From contig JAGWRA010000025.1 of NCBI GenBank assembly GCA_028876655.1, forward strand, positions 1-53,396: DNA of 53,396 nucleotides, given 5' to 3'. The translations under genes were made by a program, and so were the position numbers. The DNA is from Acidobacteriota bacterium. Lineage in GTDB: Bacteria > Acidobacteriota > Vicinamibacteria > Vicinamibacterales > CAVVIG01. The notes under the pieces were generated by a model that saw only the letters and a list, made by a program, of their open reading frames with translations, was not told where the DNA came from and did not search any database. This document shows positions 28,772 to 41,142 of the stretch, in pieces. Every line of letters starts with the position of its first letter. The first letter of the stretch is position 1.

Positions 28772-30047
28772 GGGAGCTCCTTTCGAGGACGGAATCCGAA
28801 GTGCCGCTCAGGCATTGAACCGTTCGGGCCAGCGCCAGCGCGAGATCAGATAGGGCTTCTGGCGCTCGAACGCGAGGGCGAGCCGCTCGATCCGCTCGTC
28901 GACCACGGCGGCGTCCCCCGTGCCGACCTCCCCGAGGAACGACGCCAGCCAGCCCAGGTAGAGCGGGGTCAGCGCCCCCAGCAGGTGATCCGGCCGCAGC
29001 ACCCGCAGGCGATGCCCCACGGCGAAGTCGTAGATGATCCGCGCCCACAGCTCGTCATCCATGGCGAAGGCCCCGGCGGAGCCGACGACCAGCCGCTTCA
29101 GCGCGATGATCGTCGCCGGCGGCAGGACGGCCGCCCAGACGTCCCGCAGCTCGCGGTAGCCGAGCCGGAACGACTCGACGAGCTGACTCACCTCCACGGG
29201 GGGCGCCTCGGGCACCGCCGGCGACGTGCCGAACGCGGGGACGCCGGCCGACCCGCGGATGCGCTGCCAGACCTCCGCGCGGCGGGCCTGTTCGGTGAAC
29301 AGCGCCCCGATCACCTGGACGATGGTCGCGCTCAGATCGGGCGCGTCGTCGCGGCTCACGTGCCGGCGCGGGCCGAGCCGCGTCTCGCAGACCTTGAAGC
29401 CGCCGCAGACGGCCGCCGTCGTCGTCCAGATGTCGACGCCGACGCCATGGCCGCCGTCCTGCCAGCCGTCCTGTGCCAGCAGGTGGTCGAGCAGCGCGCG
29501 CGAGCAGCCGAACTCGCCGCCGGCCGGCTGATGGAGACGGACGCCGTAGAGCGCGCGGAACAGCGGATAGACGATGCTCCGGGTCAGAGCCCCTTCCTGG
29601 GGGGCGCGGGCGTAGCAGGGAGCGACGAAGTCGAAGCCGCCATCGAGCGCCGGTTCGATCAGTGCCGCGATCCAGTCGGCCCCGAGGCTGGCGACACTGG
29701 CGTCGACGACCGCGCAGGCGCGCGCCCCGAGGGCGGCGGCGGTCCGGAAGATGGCCGCCAGGGCCTGCGGGCGTCCGGGCAGGCCATGGTAGGCCGCTTC
29801 CAGCAGGTCGGCCGGATGCACCGGATAGGCGACCTGCACGAGGCGGCCGGCGCGAGGGCCGAGCGCGTGGCGGACCACATCGGGCGTCCCGTCGGTGGAC
29901 CCGCCCTCGGCCAGGACGATGCAGCTCTCGACGGCGGGCTGATGGCGCTGCAGCCCGGCCTGGACGGCCTCCATTACGGGCCCGATGGTCGCGGCATTGT
30001 TGTAGGCGCCGACGCCGATCACCACCGCGGCCGTCGTGGCCGCGGGC

Positions 30048-31706
<1,659 letters not shown>

Positions 31707-31791
31707 CGATGGCACTCCACGGGTGGATCCGATCGGCACGTGCGGCGGCGCGGCGCGGTTCGCGCCGGCGCGCGCGCACGACTGGGACCGC

Positions 31792-32910
31792 TCAGGTCCC
31801 GAGTTCCCCCAGCGTCCGGAGGAACGCTCCCACGTCCTGCCGGCTGACGAGGCCGACGACCCGGCCCTCGGTTACGACCGGGAGCTGGCTCGCTCCCGTC
31901 TGCTCCATCTGCTGCAGCGCCTGCCAGACGGGCGTGTCCGGCGCGACCGAGTGGACCCGGTCGAACGGCACCATCACCTGCGAGGCCGCGGTCGACGGCC
32001 AGTCGTCGCGCGGCACTTCCGTGATCCGGTGGAACGTGAGCAGGCCGGCGGCGCCGGCCGCCTCCATCACCAGGAACGCGCGGTCGCCCGTCCGCATGAC
32101 GTGTCCGTCGACGACCTCCTGCAGCGTCATCGTCCCGTCGACGGCGGGGACGTGCGGATCCATGACCTGCGCTACCGTATGACCGGCCAGCCGCCCCTGC
32201 ACGGCCTGCTGCTGGATCTGCCCGGCCGCGGCGTTGTCGAGGAACCAGCCGATGAACGCGATCCAGAGTCCGTCGGCGAACCGGCCGGCGAACACCTGCC
32301 AGACGCCGTAGAGGATGAAGAGGAACGCGAACCCGCGGCCGACCATCGCGGCGACCCAGGTGGCGCGCCGCATGTCGCGCGTGACCGCCCAGACGATCGC
32401 GCGGAACACCCGGCCGCCGTCGAGCGGGAACCCCGGAATCAGGTTGAAGATCGCCAGCGCCGCATTGATGTACGCCAGGTACTCCAGCAGGCCGAACAGC
32501 GCCCCTCCCGCCGGCGCCAGCCCCTTCAGGCCGTCGAAGAGCGCCGCCAGCGTGAAGCTGACGAGCGGCCCGGCGGCCGCGACGAGGAACTCGGCCAGCG
32601 CGCCGGGCGGGTCGGTGGCGATCTGCGCGACGCCCCCGAAGATGAACAACGTGATGCTGCGCACCGGGATGCGGAAGCGCAGCGCCACCGCCGAGTGGCC
32701 GAGCTCGTGCAGCAGGACGCTGACGAACAGCATCACCGCCGTCAGCGCGCCCATCACCCAGTACATCGCCGGCGCCCAGGTGGGGAACTCCACCGGGTAG
32801 TAGCTCGACGCGAGCGCCCAGGTGATGAGGGCGAAGATCAGGAACCAGGAGTAATCGAGGCCGATCGGGATTCCGAGTACCCGTCCGAGCGCGATCTGCT
32901 GGCGGCTCAT
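31792..32910 (-). CDS. Site-2 protease family (M50) with C-terminal CBS domains
   Basis: LLHELGHSAVALRF zinc motif; GFPLDGGRVFRAIVW; CBS-like region VMVPFDRVHSVAPDTPVWQALQQMEQTGASQLPVV. Confidence 0.92.
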   Translation of the reverse strand: MSRQQIALGRVLGIPIGLDYSWFLIFALITWALASSYYPVEFPTWAPAMYWVMGALTAVMLFVSVLLHELGHSAVALRFRIPVRSITLFIFGGVAQIATDPPGALAEFLVAAAGPLVSFTLAALFDGLKGLAPAGGALFGLLEYLAYINAALAIFNLIPGFPLDGGRVFRAIVWAVTRDMRRATWVAAMVGRGFAFLFILYGVWQVFAGRFADGLWIAFIGWFLDNAAAGQIQQQAVQGRLAGHTVAQVMDPHVPAVDGTMTLQEVVDGHVMRTGDRAFLVMEAAGAAGLLTFHRITEVPRDDWPSTAASQVMVPFDRVHSVAPDTPVWQALQQMEQTGASQLPVVTEGRVVGLVSRQDVGAFLRTLGELGT

Positions 32911-32968
32911 GCTTCCTCCCAGGCCTCCTCCGGCCGCCCGCCTCCGCGTGCCGGCGCGGCTCTCCCGA

Positions 32969-34681
32969 TCATACCGGCACCGGCGGCGCGAGGCGACGCC
33001 TGATCCGGTCGCAGAGCGCGGCGGGCGCCAGGACGAGGAGGCGGTCGCCGGCCCGCAGCGTCACCCCGCCGTGAGCGAGCAGCGTCTGCCCGGCGCGGAA
33101 AGCGGCCGCCACGGAGGACTCGGGGACCTCCTCGAACGCCCGATCGGCAGGCCGCCCGAGGAGGGGGCTGCCCGGCGGGACGGCCCCGAGGACGAACTGG
33201 CGGCCATCGGGCAGGTCGACCGGCAGGCCGGCCGCCAGGATGTCGCGCAGGTTCACCGGATCGAGGGACGCCGGCAGGCGGATCTTGTGGCGCTCGAGCA
33301 GGCGGAGCGCGACGTTCAGGTATTCGGTGGTGTGGACGGGCGAATCGGCCGGCGAGGCCACCTGCGCCTCGTACAGGCTGATGTACTTCAACCGGAGGTG
33401 CCCCGAGAGCAGCGACTGGACGATCGCGCTGAACATGACGGCCAGGGCGGCCGGCACGAGCAGCTTGTAGCCGCCGGTCATCTCGGTGACCATCCAGAGC
33501 GTGGCGATCGGCACGCGGGCGGCGCCGCCGAAGGTCGCGGCCATGCCGACGACGACGAAGGCGGCGGCCGGCTGGTGGAGGAGGCGCCCGAGCACGCCGC
33601 CCAGCATGGCGCCCACGTAGAGGGTCGGGGCGAAGACGCCGCCCGATCCGCCGGACGACACGGTCAGGGCGAACGCCAGCAGCTTGGCGAAGGCGAGCGC
33701 GAGCATCAGGTCGACGGCGAGCCGGCCGTCGATGGCGAGCTGGATCCAGCCGTAGCCGCCGCCGAGGACCTGCGGCAGCTGCAGCGCGAGCAGGCCGAGC
33801 GCGAGGCCGCCAAGGGCCGGCTTCACGTGCGGCGGACCGGGCAGCCGGTGGAACGCGTCGCGCAGGCGGTAGAAGACGACCGGCACGAGGGCCGCCATGA
33901 CGCCGCAGGCCAGCCCCAGGACGAGGTACCAGAAGTAGTCGACGAAGGAGGTGGGGGCGAGCGCGGGGACGCTGAAGAGCGGCGCCCAGCCGACGAACAG
34001 GCCGTTCACCGCGTAGGCGACGACCGAGGCGATCATCGTGTAGATGAGGGCGTCGCTCTCGAAGTCCATCCCGTTGTAGAGGACCTCGACGGCGAAGAGT
34101 GCCGTGCCGATCGGCGATCGAAAGATGGCCGACAGCCCCGCGGCCATGCCGATCAGGACGAGCAGCCGCCGGTCGGCATCGGACCGGCGGGTCAGCGTGG
34201 CGTAGATCGATCCGAAGCCGGCGCTGATGAGGGCCGTCGGCCCCTCGCGCCCCGCCGCGCCGCCCGATCCGATGGTGATGGCCGAGGTCAGCATCTTCAG
34301 CGGGGGGACGCGGAGGCGGATGAAGCCCCCGGACCGGTGGTACGCCCGCACGGCCGTGTCGGTGCCGTGGCCCTCGGCCTCGGGCGCGATGCCGTAGACG
34401 AGCAGGCCGGAGATCAGGCCGCCGAGGGTGCAGGCGACGGGGACCAGCCAGAGGTGATGGGGCCCGATGACCTGCGTCAGGGTGCCGCCCTCGCCAGGCA
34501 GGCCGGGCGCCTGGTACCCGGCCAGACGCCGGAGGAAGAGGTCGTCGAACAGCCGCAGGAGGCACATGAAGACCTGCGCGCTGAGGCCGCCGATGACCCC
34601 GAGCAGGATCGTGTCGACAAAGAGGCGCCACTTCTCCTTGAACACGGGGGGATCGTGCCATGCGCCCGCGCGGAAGGGCAA
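32969..34681 (-). CDS. ClC-family chloride channel/transporter with C-terminal TrkA-C-like domain
   Basis: GSGGAAGREGPTALI; SSGGSGGVFAPTLYVGAMLGG; LLAHGGVTLRAGDRLLVLAPAA. Confidence 0.93.
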   Translation of the reverse strand: MPFRAGAWHDPPVFKEKWRLFVDTILLGVIGGLSAQVFMCLLRLFDDLFLRRLAGYQAPGLPGEGGTLTQVIGPHHLWLVPVACTLGGLISGLLVYGIAPEAEGHGTDTAVRAYHRSGGFIRLRVPPLKMLTSAITIGSGGAAGREGPTALISAGFGSIYATLTRRSDADRRLLVLIGMAAGLSAIFRSPIGTALFAVEVLYNGMDFESDALIYTMIASVVAYAVNGLFVGWAPLFSVPALAPTSFVDYFWYLVLGLACGVMAALVPVVFYRLRDAFHRLPGPPHVKPALGGLALGLLALQLPQVLGGGYGWIQLAIDGRLAVDLMLALAFAKLLAFALTVSSGGSGGVFAPTLYVGAMLGGVLGRLLHQPAAAFVVVGMAATFGGAARVPIATLWMVTEMTGGYKLLVPAALAVMFSAIVQSLLSGHLRLKYISLYEAQVASPADSPVHTTEYLNVALRLLERHKIRLPASLDPVNLRDILAAGLPVDLPDGRQFVLGAVPPGSPLLGRPADRAFEEVPESSVAAAFRAGQTLLAHGGVTLRAGDRLLVLAPAALCDRIRRRLAPPVPV

Positions 34682-34797
34682 CGCACCTCGGCCGTGCCCG
34701 GGGCCGGCGGGGCCGGGGGATTCCGGAACGCGGGCCGACTCCGCTAGACTGAGGCGGCCGGCCCGGGTGCGCCCGGGGCCGGCGGGACGGAGGCCCG

Positions 34798-35871
34798 ATG
34801 CCAGCCGATCACGACGCGCGGCCGCCCGACCGGGCGGCGGCGTCCGACGCGCCCGCCCGACCGGTCGACCTGTCCGGCCTCTCGGACGACCAGCTGCTGG
34901 ACCTGCGGATGTGCGACCTCGGCGTGCAGATCGAGGGGAGCTGGCTCGAGGAGCGCATTGCCGAGCTGCAGGCCGAACTCGAGGCCCGCGGCATCCGGTT
35001 CCGGCCCCACTTCTGGCTGTCGGACGAATGGTTCACGCCCGACGGGGTGGCGGGCGTCGCCATCCCCTTCTACCTGGCGCATCCGCGGCTGGTGAAGCTG
35101 GAAGAGGCGCAGATGCTGGAGGCCGAGGGGGGGACGCCCGACTGGTGCATGAAGATCCTGCGCCACGAGGGGGGCCACGCGCTGGACAACGCATTCGACC
35201 TGCGCCGGCGCCGCAAGCGGCAGAAGCTGTTCGGGCCGTCGCAGACGCCGTATCCCGAGTACTACACGCCGAAGCCCTACAGCAAGAGCTTCGTCCTGCA
35301 CCTCGACTCGTGGTACGCGCAGAGCCATCCCGACGAGGACTTCGCCGAGACGTTCGCCGTCTGGCTGACGCCGGACTCGATGTGGCAGAAGCGGTACGCG
35401 GACTGGCCGGCGCTGCGCAAGCTCGAGTACATGGACGAGCTGATGCGGTCGATTGCGGGCCAGGAGCCGCGGCACGCCTCGCGGCGGCGCGTCGACCCGC
35501 TGAACCGGATCACGCGGACCCTGCGCCGGCACTACCAGCGCAAGCGCGAGCACTACGGGCTCGCCTATCCGGACTTCTACGACCGCGACCTGCGGCGGCT
35601 GTTCAGCGATCGGCCGGACGCCGCCCGGACCATGACGGCGGCCCGCTTCCTGCACCGGATCCGGAAGGACGTCCGGCGGCGCGTGGCGGCCTGGACGGGT
35701 GAGTACCAGTACACGATCGACCAGGTGTTCGACGACATGATCGTCCGTTGTCGCGAGCTGAACCTGCGGCTGGCCGGCCCTGAGGATCTGGCGAAGCTGG
35801 ACTTCACGATTCTGCTGACCGTACAGACCATGAACTACCTGCACAGCGGGCGCCACCGGGTGGCGCTATGA
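34798..35871 (+). CDS. Putative zinc-binding metallopeptidase
   Basis: MKILRHEGGHALDNAFDLRRRRKRQKLFG ... HPDEDFAETFAVWL: HExxH plus downstream Glu. Confidence 0.85.
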   Translation: MPADHDARPPDRAAASDAPARPVDLSGLSDDQLLDLRMCDLGVQIEGSWLEERIAELQAELEARGIRFRPHFWLSDEWFTPDGVAGVAIPFYLAHPRLVKLEEAQMLEAEGGTPDWCMKILRHEGGHALDNAFDLRRRRKRQKLFGPSQTPYPEYYTPKPYSKSFVLHLDSWYAQSHPDEDFAETFAVWLTPDSMWQKRYADWPALRKLEYMDELMRSIAGQEPRHASRRRVDPLNRITRTLRRHYQRKREHYGLAYPDFYDRDLRRLFSDRPDAARTMTAARFLHRIRKDVRRRVAAWTGEYQYTIDQVFDDMIVRCRELNLRLAGPEDLAKLDFTILLTVQTMNYLHSGRHRVAL

Positions 35872-36890
35872 GGAAGCTCCGGGTCCTCGCCCTGCTCCAC
35901 GACTACCTGGTCCCGCCCGACGACGTGACCGGGCACGACCTGCTGGCCGTCGACTGGAAGACCGAGTACGACGTGGTGTCGACGCTGCGCGACATCGGCC
36001 ACGAGGTGAAGGTGCTCGGGATCAGGGACGACCTGAGCGTGATCCGGCAGGCGATGCAGGACTTCAAGCCGCACATCGCCTTCAACCTGCTCGAGAACCT
36101 GCACGAGGTCGCCGTCTTCGACCAGAACGTCGTCAGCTACCTGGAGCTGCTGCGGCTGCCCTACACGGGCTGCAACTCGCGCGGCCTGATGCTGTCGCGC
36201 GACAAGGCGCTGACGAAGATGCTGCTGACCTACCACCGCATCCCGGTGGCCGAGTCGGTGGTGTTCCGCGTGGGGCGGGCGGTCCACCGGCCCAAGCGGC
36301 TCGCCTTCCCGCTCATCGTGAAGTCGCTGACGCAGGATGCGTCGATCGGCATCTCGCAGGCGTCGGTCGTCGACGACGAGCCCAGCCTGAAGGAGCGGGT
36401 GAAGTTCATCCACCGGAGCATCGGCACCGACGCGATCGTCGAGCGCTACATCGAAGGGCGCGAGCTGTACGTCGGCATCCTCGGCAACCTGCGGCTGCGC
36501 GTCTTCCCGGTCTGGGAGCTGAAGTTCACCAAGATGCCGGAGGACGTCCACCGGATCGCGACCGAACGGGTGAAGTGGAGCGCGAAGTACCAGAAGAAGC
36601 ACGGCATCACGACCGGCCCGGCCCGGGACCTGCCCGACGGGCTCGCCGATCAGATCCAGCGGCTCTGCCGCCGCGTGTACCGGACGCTCGAGCTGAGCGG
36701 CTACGCCCGCATCGACCTGCGGCTCGATGCCGAAGGGCGCGTGTACGTCCTCGAGGCGAACGCGAACCCGCAGCTCGCCTACGGCGAGGACTTCGCCGAG
36801 TCGGCCGAGACGGCCGGGATGTCCTACGAGGCGCTGCTGCAGGAGATCCTCAACACGGGCCTGCGGTGGCGGCCGGAGCGGCCGGGGTAG
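35868..36890 (+). CDS. ATP-grasp domain protein, D-Ala-D-Ala ligase-like
   Basis: LPYTGCNSRGLMLSRDKALTKMLLTYHRIPVAESVVF... FPLIVKSLTQDASIGIS ... YVLEANANPQLAYGEDFAESAETAGMSYEALLQEIL; 4-nt ATGA overlap with the upstream CDS. Confidence 0.9.
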   Translation: MRKLRVLALLHDYLVPPDDVTGHDLLAVDWKTEYDVVSTLRDIGHEVKVLGIRDDLSVIRQAMQDFKPHIAFNLLENLHEVAVFDQNVVSYLELLRLPYTGCNSRGLMLSRDKALTKMLLTYHRIPVAESVVFRVGRAVHRPKRLAFPLIVKSLTQDASIGISQASVVDDEPSLKERVKFIHRSIGTDAIVERYIEGRELYVGILGNLRLRVFPVWELKFTKMPEDVHRIATERVKWSAKYQKKHGITTGPARDLPDGLADQIQRLCRRVYRTLELSGYARIDLRLDAEGRVYVLEANANPQLAYGEDFAESAETAGMSYEALLQEILNTGLRWRPERPG

Positions 36891-37131
36891 CGCCTGCGGC
36901 TGCGGCGAGCGAGCGCAGCGAGTCGAGCCACGCGCGTGGGGGTGGGGCAACGTGCTGCCCCTTGTCCCTTGCCGTCCATCCCCCTCCGGCACGAGAATTG
37001 ACCCGCGTGGTTCTCACGTCCCCACACGCTTCCCCGAGTGTCTGGAATCATGTCAACGGCGGCCCGGCCGTGTATGAAACAATCCGGACCTTTCCGGTCG
37101 GCCGGCCGCTGTTTCAGGAGGTAACCCTTCC

Positions 37132-40100
37132 ATGCTCAGCCAACGCAGGCACGCCCGCCTGGCGGTCACGATCGGCGCGGCGCTGCTGGTGGCCGGCGGC
37201 CTGACGCTGCGCGGCCACGCGCAGACCGCCAGCCCGATCGCGCCGGGCCTCTACAGCCAGCTGCACTATCGCTATATCGGTCCGCTCGGCAACCGGGTGA
37301 CGGCGGTCACGGGTGTCCCCGGCAACCCGAACGTCTACTACTTCGGCGCCGCCGGCGGCGGCGTGTTCAAGACGACCGACGGCGGCTCGCACTGGACGCC
37401 GATCTTCGACCACGAGGACGTCGGCTCGATCGGCGCGATCGCGGTCGCGCCGTCCGACCCGAACGTCGTCTGGGTCGGCACGGGCGAGAGCTGGATCCGC
37501 AGCAACGTGTCGATCGGCGACGGCGTCTACAAGTCGACCGACGGCGGCCGGACCTGGCAGCACATGGGCCTGGACCAGACGGGCCGCATCGGGCGGATCG
37601 TGGTCGATCCCCGCAATCCCGACGTGGCGCTCGTCGCCGCCGAGGGGATGGCGTACGGGCCGCAGACCGAGCGCGGGGTCTTCCGGACCGACGATGGCGG
37701 GCGGACGTGGAAGAAGGTGCTGTTCGTCGACGAGAATACGGGTGCGGCCGACATCGCGATGGATCCGAAGAACCCGCGGATCCTGCTGGCGTCGACCTGG
37801 CAGCTGGTGATCCACACGTGGGGCCGGACGAGCGGCGGACCGGGCAGCGGCCTCTGGAAGTCGACCGACGAGGGGCTGACGTGGACGCGGCTCGAGGGGC
37901 ACGGCCTGCCGGCCGGCCCGCTCGGGAAGATCGGGATCGCCTTCGCGCCGAGCGAGCCGAGCCGGGTCTACGCGCTGATCGAGGCGACCGGCAGCACGGG
38001 CGGTGTGTTCCGGTCCGACGACTACGGCGACACCTGGACGGCCGTGAACCACAGCCACACGCCGGACCAGCGGCCGCACTACTACACGCGGATGGCGGTC
38101 GAGCCCGACAACCCGAACGAGGTCTACTTCGTCTCGGTCGAGCTGACGCGGTCGCTCGACGGCGGCCGGACGTTCGCCGACGCGCCGGGCGGCGACCACG
38201 GCGACAACCACGACATGTGGATCGACCCGGCCAACGGCAACCGGATGATCGTCGGCAACGACGGCGGCGCGATCATCTCGGTCGATCGCGGCCGGACGTG
38301 GATGCGGCCGACGCTGCCGATCGCGCAGATCTACCACGTCTACACCGACGATCGGGTCCCCTACAACGTCTACGGCAACCGGCAGGACGGGCCGTCGACG
38401 CGGGGGCCGAGCAACAGCCGGCTGGCCGACGGGACGATCCCGATCGGCCTGTGGCACTCGGTGGGCGGCTGCGAGAGCGGCTTCGCCGTGCCCGACCCGA
38501 AGGATCCGGACATCATCTGGTCGAACTGCTACGGCAACGCGCTCGACCGGTTCAACGAGAAGACGCGGCAGGCGCGGGCGGTCTCGCCGTGGCCCGACAA
38601 CCCGATGGGCCATGCGGCGCGGGACCTGAAATATCGCTTCCAGTGGACCTTTCCGATCGCCATCGATCCGCTGGACCACAACCGTGTCTACGTCGGCAGC
38701 CAGTACGTGCACGAGACGACCGACGGCGGCCAGACGTGGAAGGTCATCAGCCCGGATCTCACGCTGAACGACAAATCGAAACAGGGTCCGTCCGGCGGGC
38801 TCTCCCCCGATAACGCCAGCGTCGAGTACTACCCCGTCGTCTTCGCCATCACGGCGTCGCCGGTGAAGGAAGGGGTGATCTGGGCCGGGACCAACGACGG
38901 CCAGGTGCAGGTCACCCAGGACGGCGGTGCGCACTGGACGAACGTCACGAAGAACCTTCCCGGGCTGCCGCCCGACGGCACGGTCAGCAACATCGAGGCC
39001 GACCGCTGGAGCGCCGGCACCGCCTACGTCAGCGTCGACCTGCACCAGGTGAACGACCGCGATCCGTTCATCTACAAGACGACCGACTTCGGCCGGACGT
39101 GGACGTCGATCGGCGCCGGCATCCCGAAGAGCGTCTTCAGCTACGTGCACTGCGTGATCGAGGATCCGGTCCGCAAGGGGATGCTCTACGCGGGAACGGA
39201 GAACGGCGTCTACTTCTCGCTCGACGACGGCGCGCACTGGATGCCGCTGCAGAACAACCTGCCGCACGCGCCGGCCGACTGGCTGACCGTGCAGGAACCG
39301 TTCGACGATCTCGTGGTCGCCACCTACGGGCGCGGCTTCTGGATCCTCGACGACATCGCCGCGCTGCGCGAGCTGACCCCCGCGGTCCTCGACAGCCGGG
39401 CGCACCTGTTCTCCTCGCGGCCGGCCTGGCGCTTCCAGTTCATCAGCGACCCGATGGCGCAGGAAGAGGACCCGGCGGCCGGCCACAACCCGCCGTACGG
39501 CGCCGACCTCACCTTCTACCTGAAGGACGCGCCGACGGGTGACGTCACGCTCACGATCGCCGACAGCGCGGGCCACGTGGTCCGGACGATGAAGGAGACG
39601 GCGCACGCGGGGATCAATCGCGTCTGGTGGAACCTGCGGTACGACAAGCTGCCGGAGGTGCAGCTGCGCACGCCGCCGACGGGCGATCCGTACGTCACGG
39701 TCGGCCCGAAGGGCTGGCGGCCGCTGGTGGCGTGGGGTGGCCCCCCGCAGCCGCTGGTGACGCCGGGGATCTACACCGCGACACTGTCGGCCGGCGGCGT
39801 GACGTCGAGCCAGAAGATCACCGTGAAGAAGGATCCGAATACCGACGGGACGGAGGCCGACATCCTCGCCCAGACGAAGCTGGTCATGGCCATTCGCGCG
39901 GACGTCGCCGGGGAGATCCGGACGATTGACCAGCTCGAGTGGGTGCGGAAGCAGGTGGCCGACCTGAAGCAGACGCTCGGAGCCGGCGCTGGGTCGCCAG
40001 CCCTCGTCAAGGCGGCCGACCAGCTGAACGACCAGGCGCTGGCGGTGGAGAACCAGCTCTTCAATACCGAGCTCACCGGCGCCAGCGAGGACGCGCTGCG

Positions 40101-40323
40101 CTACCCGGTCCGGCTCTACTCGAAGCTGAACGACCTGGCGGGTGACGTCACGCAGAGCGACTACCCGCCAACCCAGGCTCAGCAGGAGGTCTACGAGCTG
40201 CTGCACCAGGAGCTCGGCTCGGTGGAATCGGAGGCGCAGACGGTCCTGACGAAGGACGTGGCCGCCCTCAACGACGCGCTGCATGCCGCGCACCTCGGCG
40301 CGATCGTCGTCCCGAAGTCCTAG
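37132..40323 (+). CDS. Secreted VPS10/sortilin-like (BNR-repeat beta-propeller) protein
   Basis: Signal peptide; repeated GVFKTTDGGSHWTPIF / GVYKSTDGGRTWQHMG / SxDGGRTF motifs; RBS AGGAGGT before ATG. Confidence 0.9.
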   Translation: MLSQRRHARLAVTIGAALLVAGGLTLRGHAQTASPIAPGLYSQLHYRYIGPLGNRVTAVTGVPGNPNVYYFGAAGGGVFKTTDGGSHWTPIFDHEDVGSIGAIAVAPSDPNVVWVGTGESWIRSNVSIGDGVYKSTDGGRTWQHMGLDQTGRIGRIVVDPRNPDVALVAAEGMAYGPQTERGVFRTDDGGRTWKKVLFVDENTGAADIAMDPKNPRILLASTWQLVIHTWGRTSGGPGSGLWKSTDEGLTWTRLEGHGLPAGPLGKIGIAFAPSEPSRVYALIEATGSTGGVFRSDDYGDTWTAVNHSHTPDQRPHYYTRMAVEPDNPNEVYFVSVELTRSLDGGRTFADAPGGDHGDNHDMWIDPANGNRMIVGNDGGAIISVDRGRTWMRPTLPIAQIYHVYTDDRVPYNVYGNRQDGPSTRGPSNSRLADGTIPIGLWHSVGGCESGFAVPDPKDPDIIWSNCYGNALDRFNEKTRQARAVSPWPDNPMGHAARDLKYRFQWTFPIAIDPLDHNRVYVGSQYVHETTDGGQTWKVISPDLTLNDKSKQGPSGGLSPDNASVEYYPVVFAITASPVKEGVIWAGTNDGQVQVTQDGGAHWTNVTKNLPGLPPDGTVSNIEADRWSAGTAYVSVDLHQVNDRDPFIYKTTDFGRTWTSIGAGIPKSVFSYVHCVIEDPVRKGMLYAGTENGVYFSLDDGAHWMPLQNNLPHAPADWLTVQEPFDDLVVATYGRGFWILDDIAALRELTPAVLDSRAHLFSSRPAWRFQFISDPMAQEEDPAAGHNPPYGADLTFYLKDAPTGDVTLTIADSAGHVVRTMKETAHAGINRVWWNLRYDKLPEVQLRTPPTGDPYVTVGPKGWRPLVAWGGPPQPLVTPGIYTATLSAGGVTSSQKITVKKDPNTDGTEADILAQTKLVMAIRADVAGEIRTIDQLEWVRKQVADLKQTLGAGAGSPALVKAADQLNDQALAVENQLFNTELTGASEDALRYPVRLYSKLNDLAGDVTQSDYPPTQAQQEVYELLHQELGSVESEAQTVLTKDVAALNDALHAAHLGAIVVPKS

Positions 40324-40483
40324 TCCACCGGGAGGGAGGTCTGCCGGCGCAGGCCTCCCTCCCGTCCGCTCCCGGCCGCCGGCCGTCTCTTCCTGCCGCC
40401 TCCGCCTCCCCCGCCCGGCCGGTATACTTGTGCACGCGCCCGCACGCGGCGAGCGCGCCGATTCCCGCGAGGAGCCCCACGTC

Positions 40484-41095
40484 ATGTCCGACCCGGCGCA
40501 GTACTTCGACATCCGGAGCGCCTTCTGGCGCCAGGCCTTCGACCAGGCCACCGACTACGACACCTACCTGGCCCAGTCGCCCGCCGCGAAGGCCGATCGC
40601 TGGCGGGCGCAGCTGAACGCCCTGCCGGAACTGACGGCCGACGAGCGGGCGCGTCTGACCGGTCACGACGTCCGGCTGAACGTGCTGCTGGTCTCGGGCG
40701 TCTGGTGCGGCGACTGCGTGCGCCAGGGCCCGATGCTGCATCAGCTGGCGAGTGCGGCCGGCGCCGGCGTGCAGCTGCGCGTCATCGATCGCGACGCCGA
40801 CCCGGCCGTGCGCGACGAGGTGCGCCTCCTCGGCGCGATGCGGGTGCCGGTGGCCGTCTTCCTGACCGAACAGTTCTTCGAGGTCGGGCGGTTCGGCGAC
40901 CGCATGCTGAGCACGTACCGGCGGAAGGCGGTCACCGAAGTGGGCGCGGCATGCGCCCTGCCGAACGCCAGCACGCCGGCTGCCGAGCTGGCCGCCGAGC
41001 GCGGCGAATGGCTCGACATCGTCGAGCGGATGCTGCTGATGGTCCGTCTGAGCCCGATCACGCGCGAGCACCTGACGTTCGCCAGCGGGGCCTGA
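40484..41095 (+). CDS. Thioredoxin-family protein
   Basis: LNVLLVSGVWCGDCVRQGPMLHQLASAAGAGVQLRVIDRDADPAVRDEVRLLGAMRVPVAVFLTE; WCGDC motif. Confidence 0.87.
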   Translation: MSDPAQYFDIRSAFWRQAFDQATDYDTYLAQSPAAKADRWRAQLNALPELTADERARLTGHDVRLNVLLVSGVWCGDCVRQGPMLHQLASAAGAGVQLRVIDRDADPAVRDEVRLLGAMRVPVAVFLTEQFFEVGRFGDRMLSTYRRKAVTEVGAACALPNASTPAAELAAERGEWLDIVERMLLMVRLSPITREHLTFASGA

Positions 41096-41142
41096 CCCGG
41101 CCCGCACGCGCGACATCCTTCGCCTCCAAGGAGACACCGCCC

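Noticed and set aside
37114-40551. 1145-aa minus-strand ORF antisense to the VPS10-like gene (similar long antisense ORFs at 4929-8126, 19535-22555, 23086-26064, 48981-52025)
   Set aside because: Arg/His/Asp/Val-rich low-complexity translations antisense to well-recognised genes; expected shadow ORFs of high third-position GC codons. No domain recognised.
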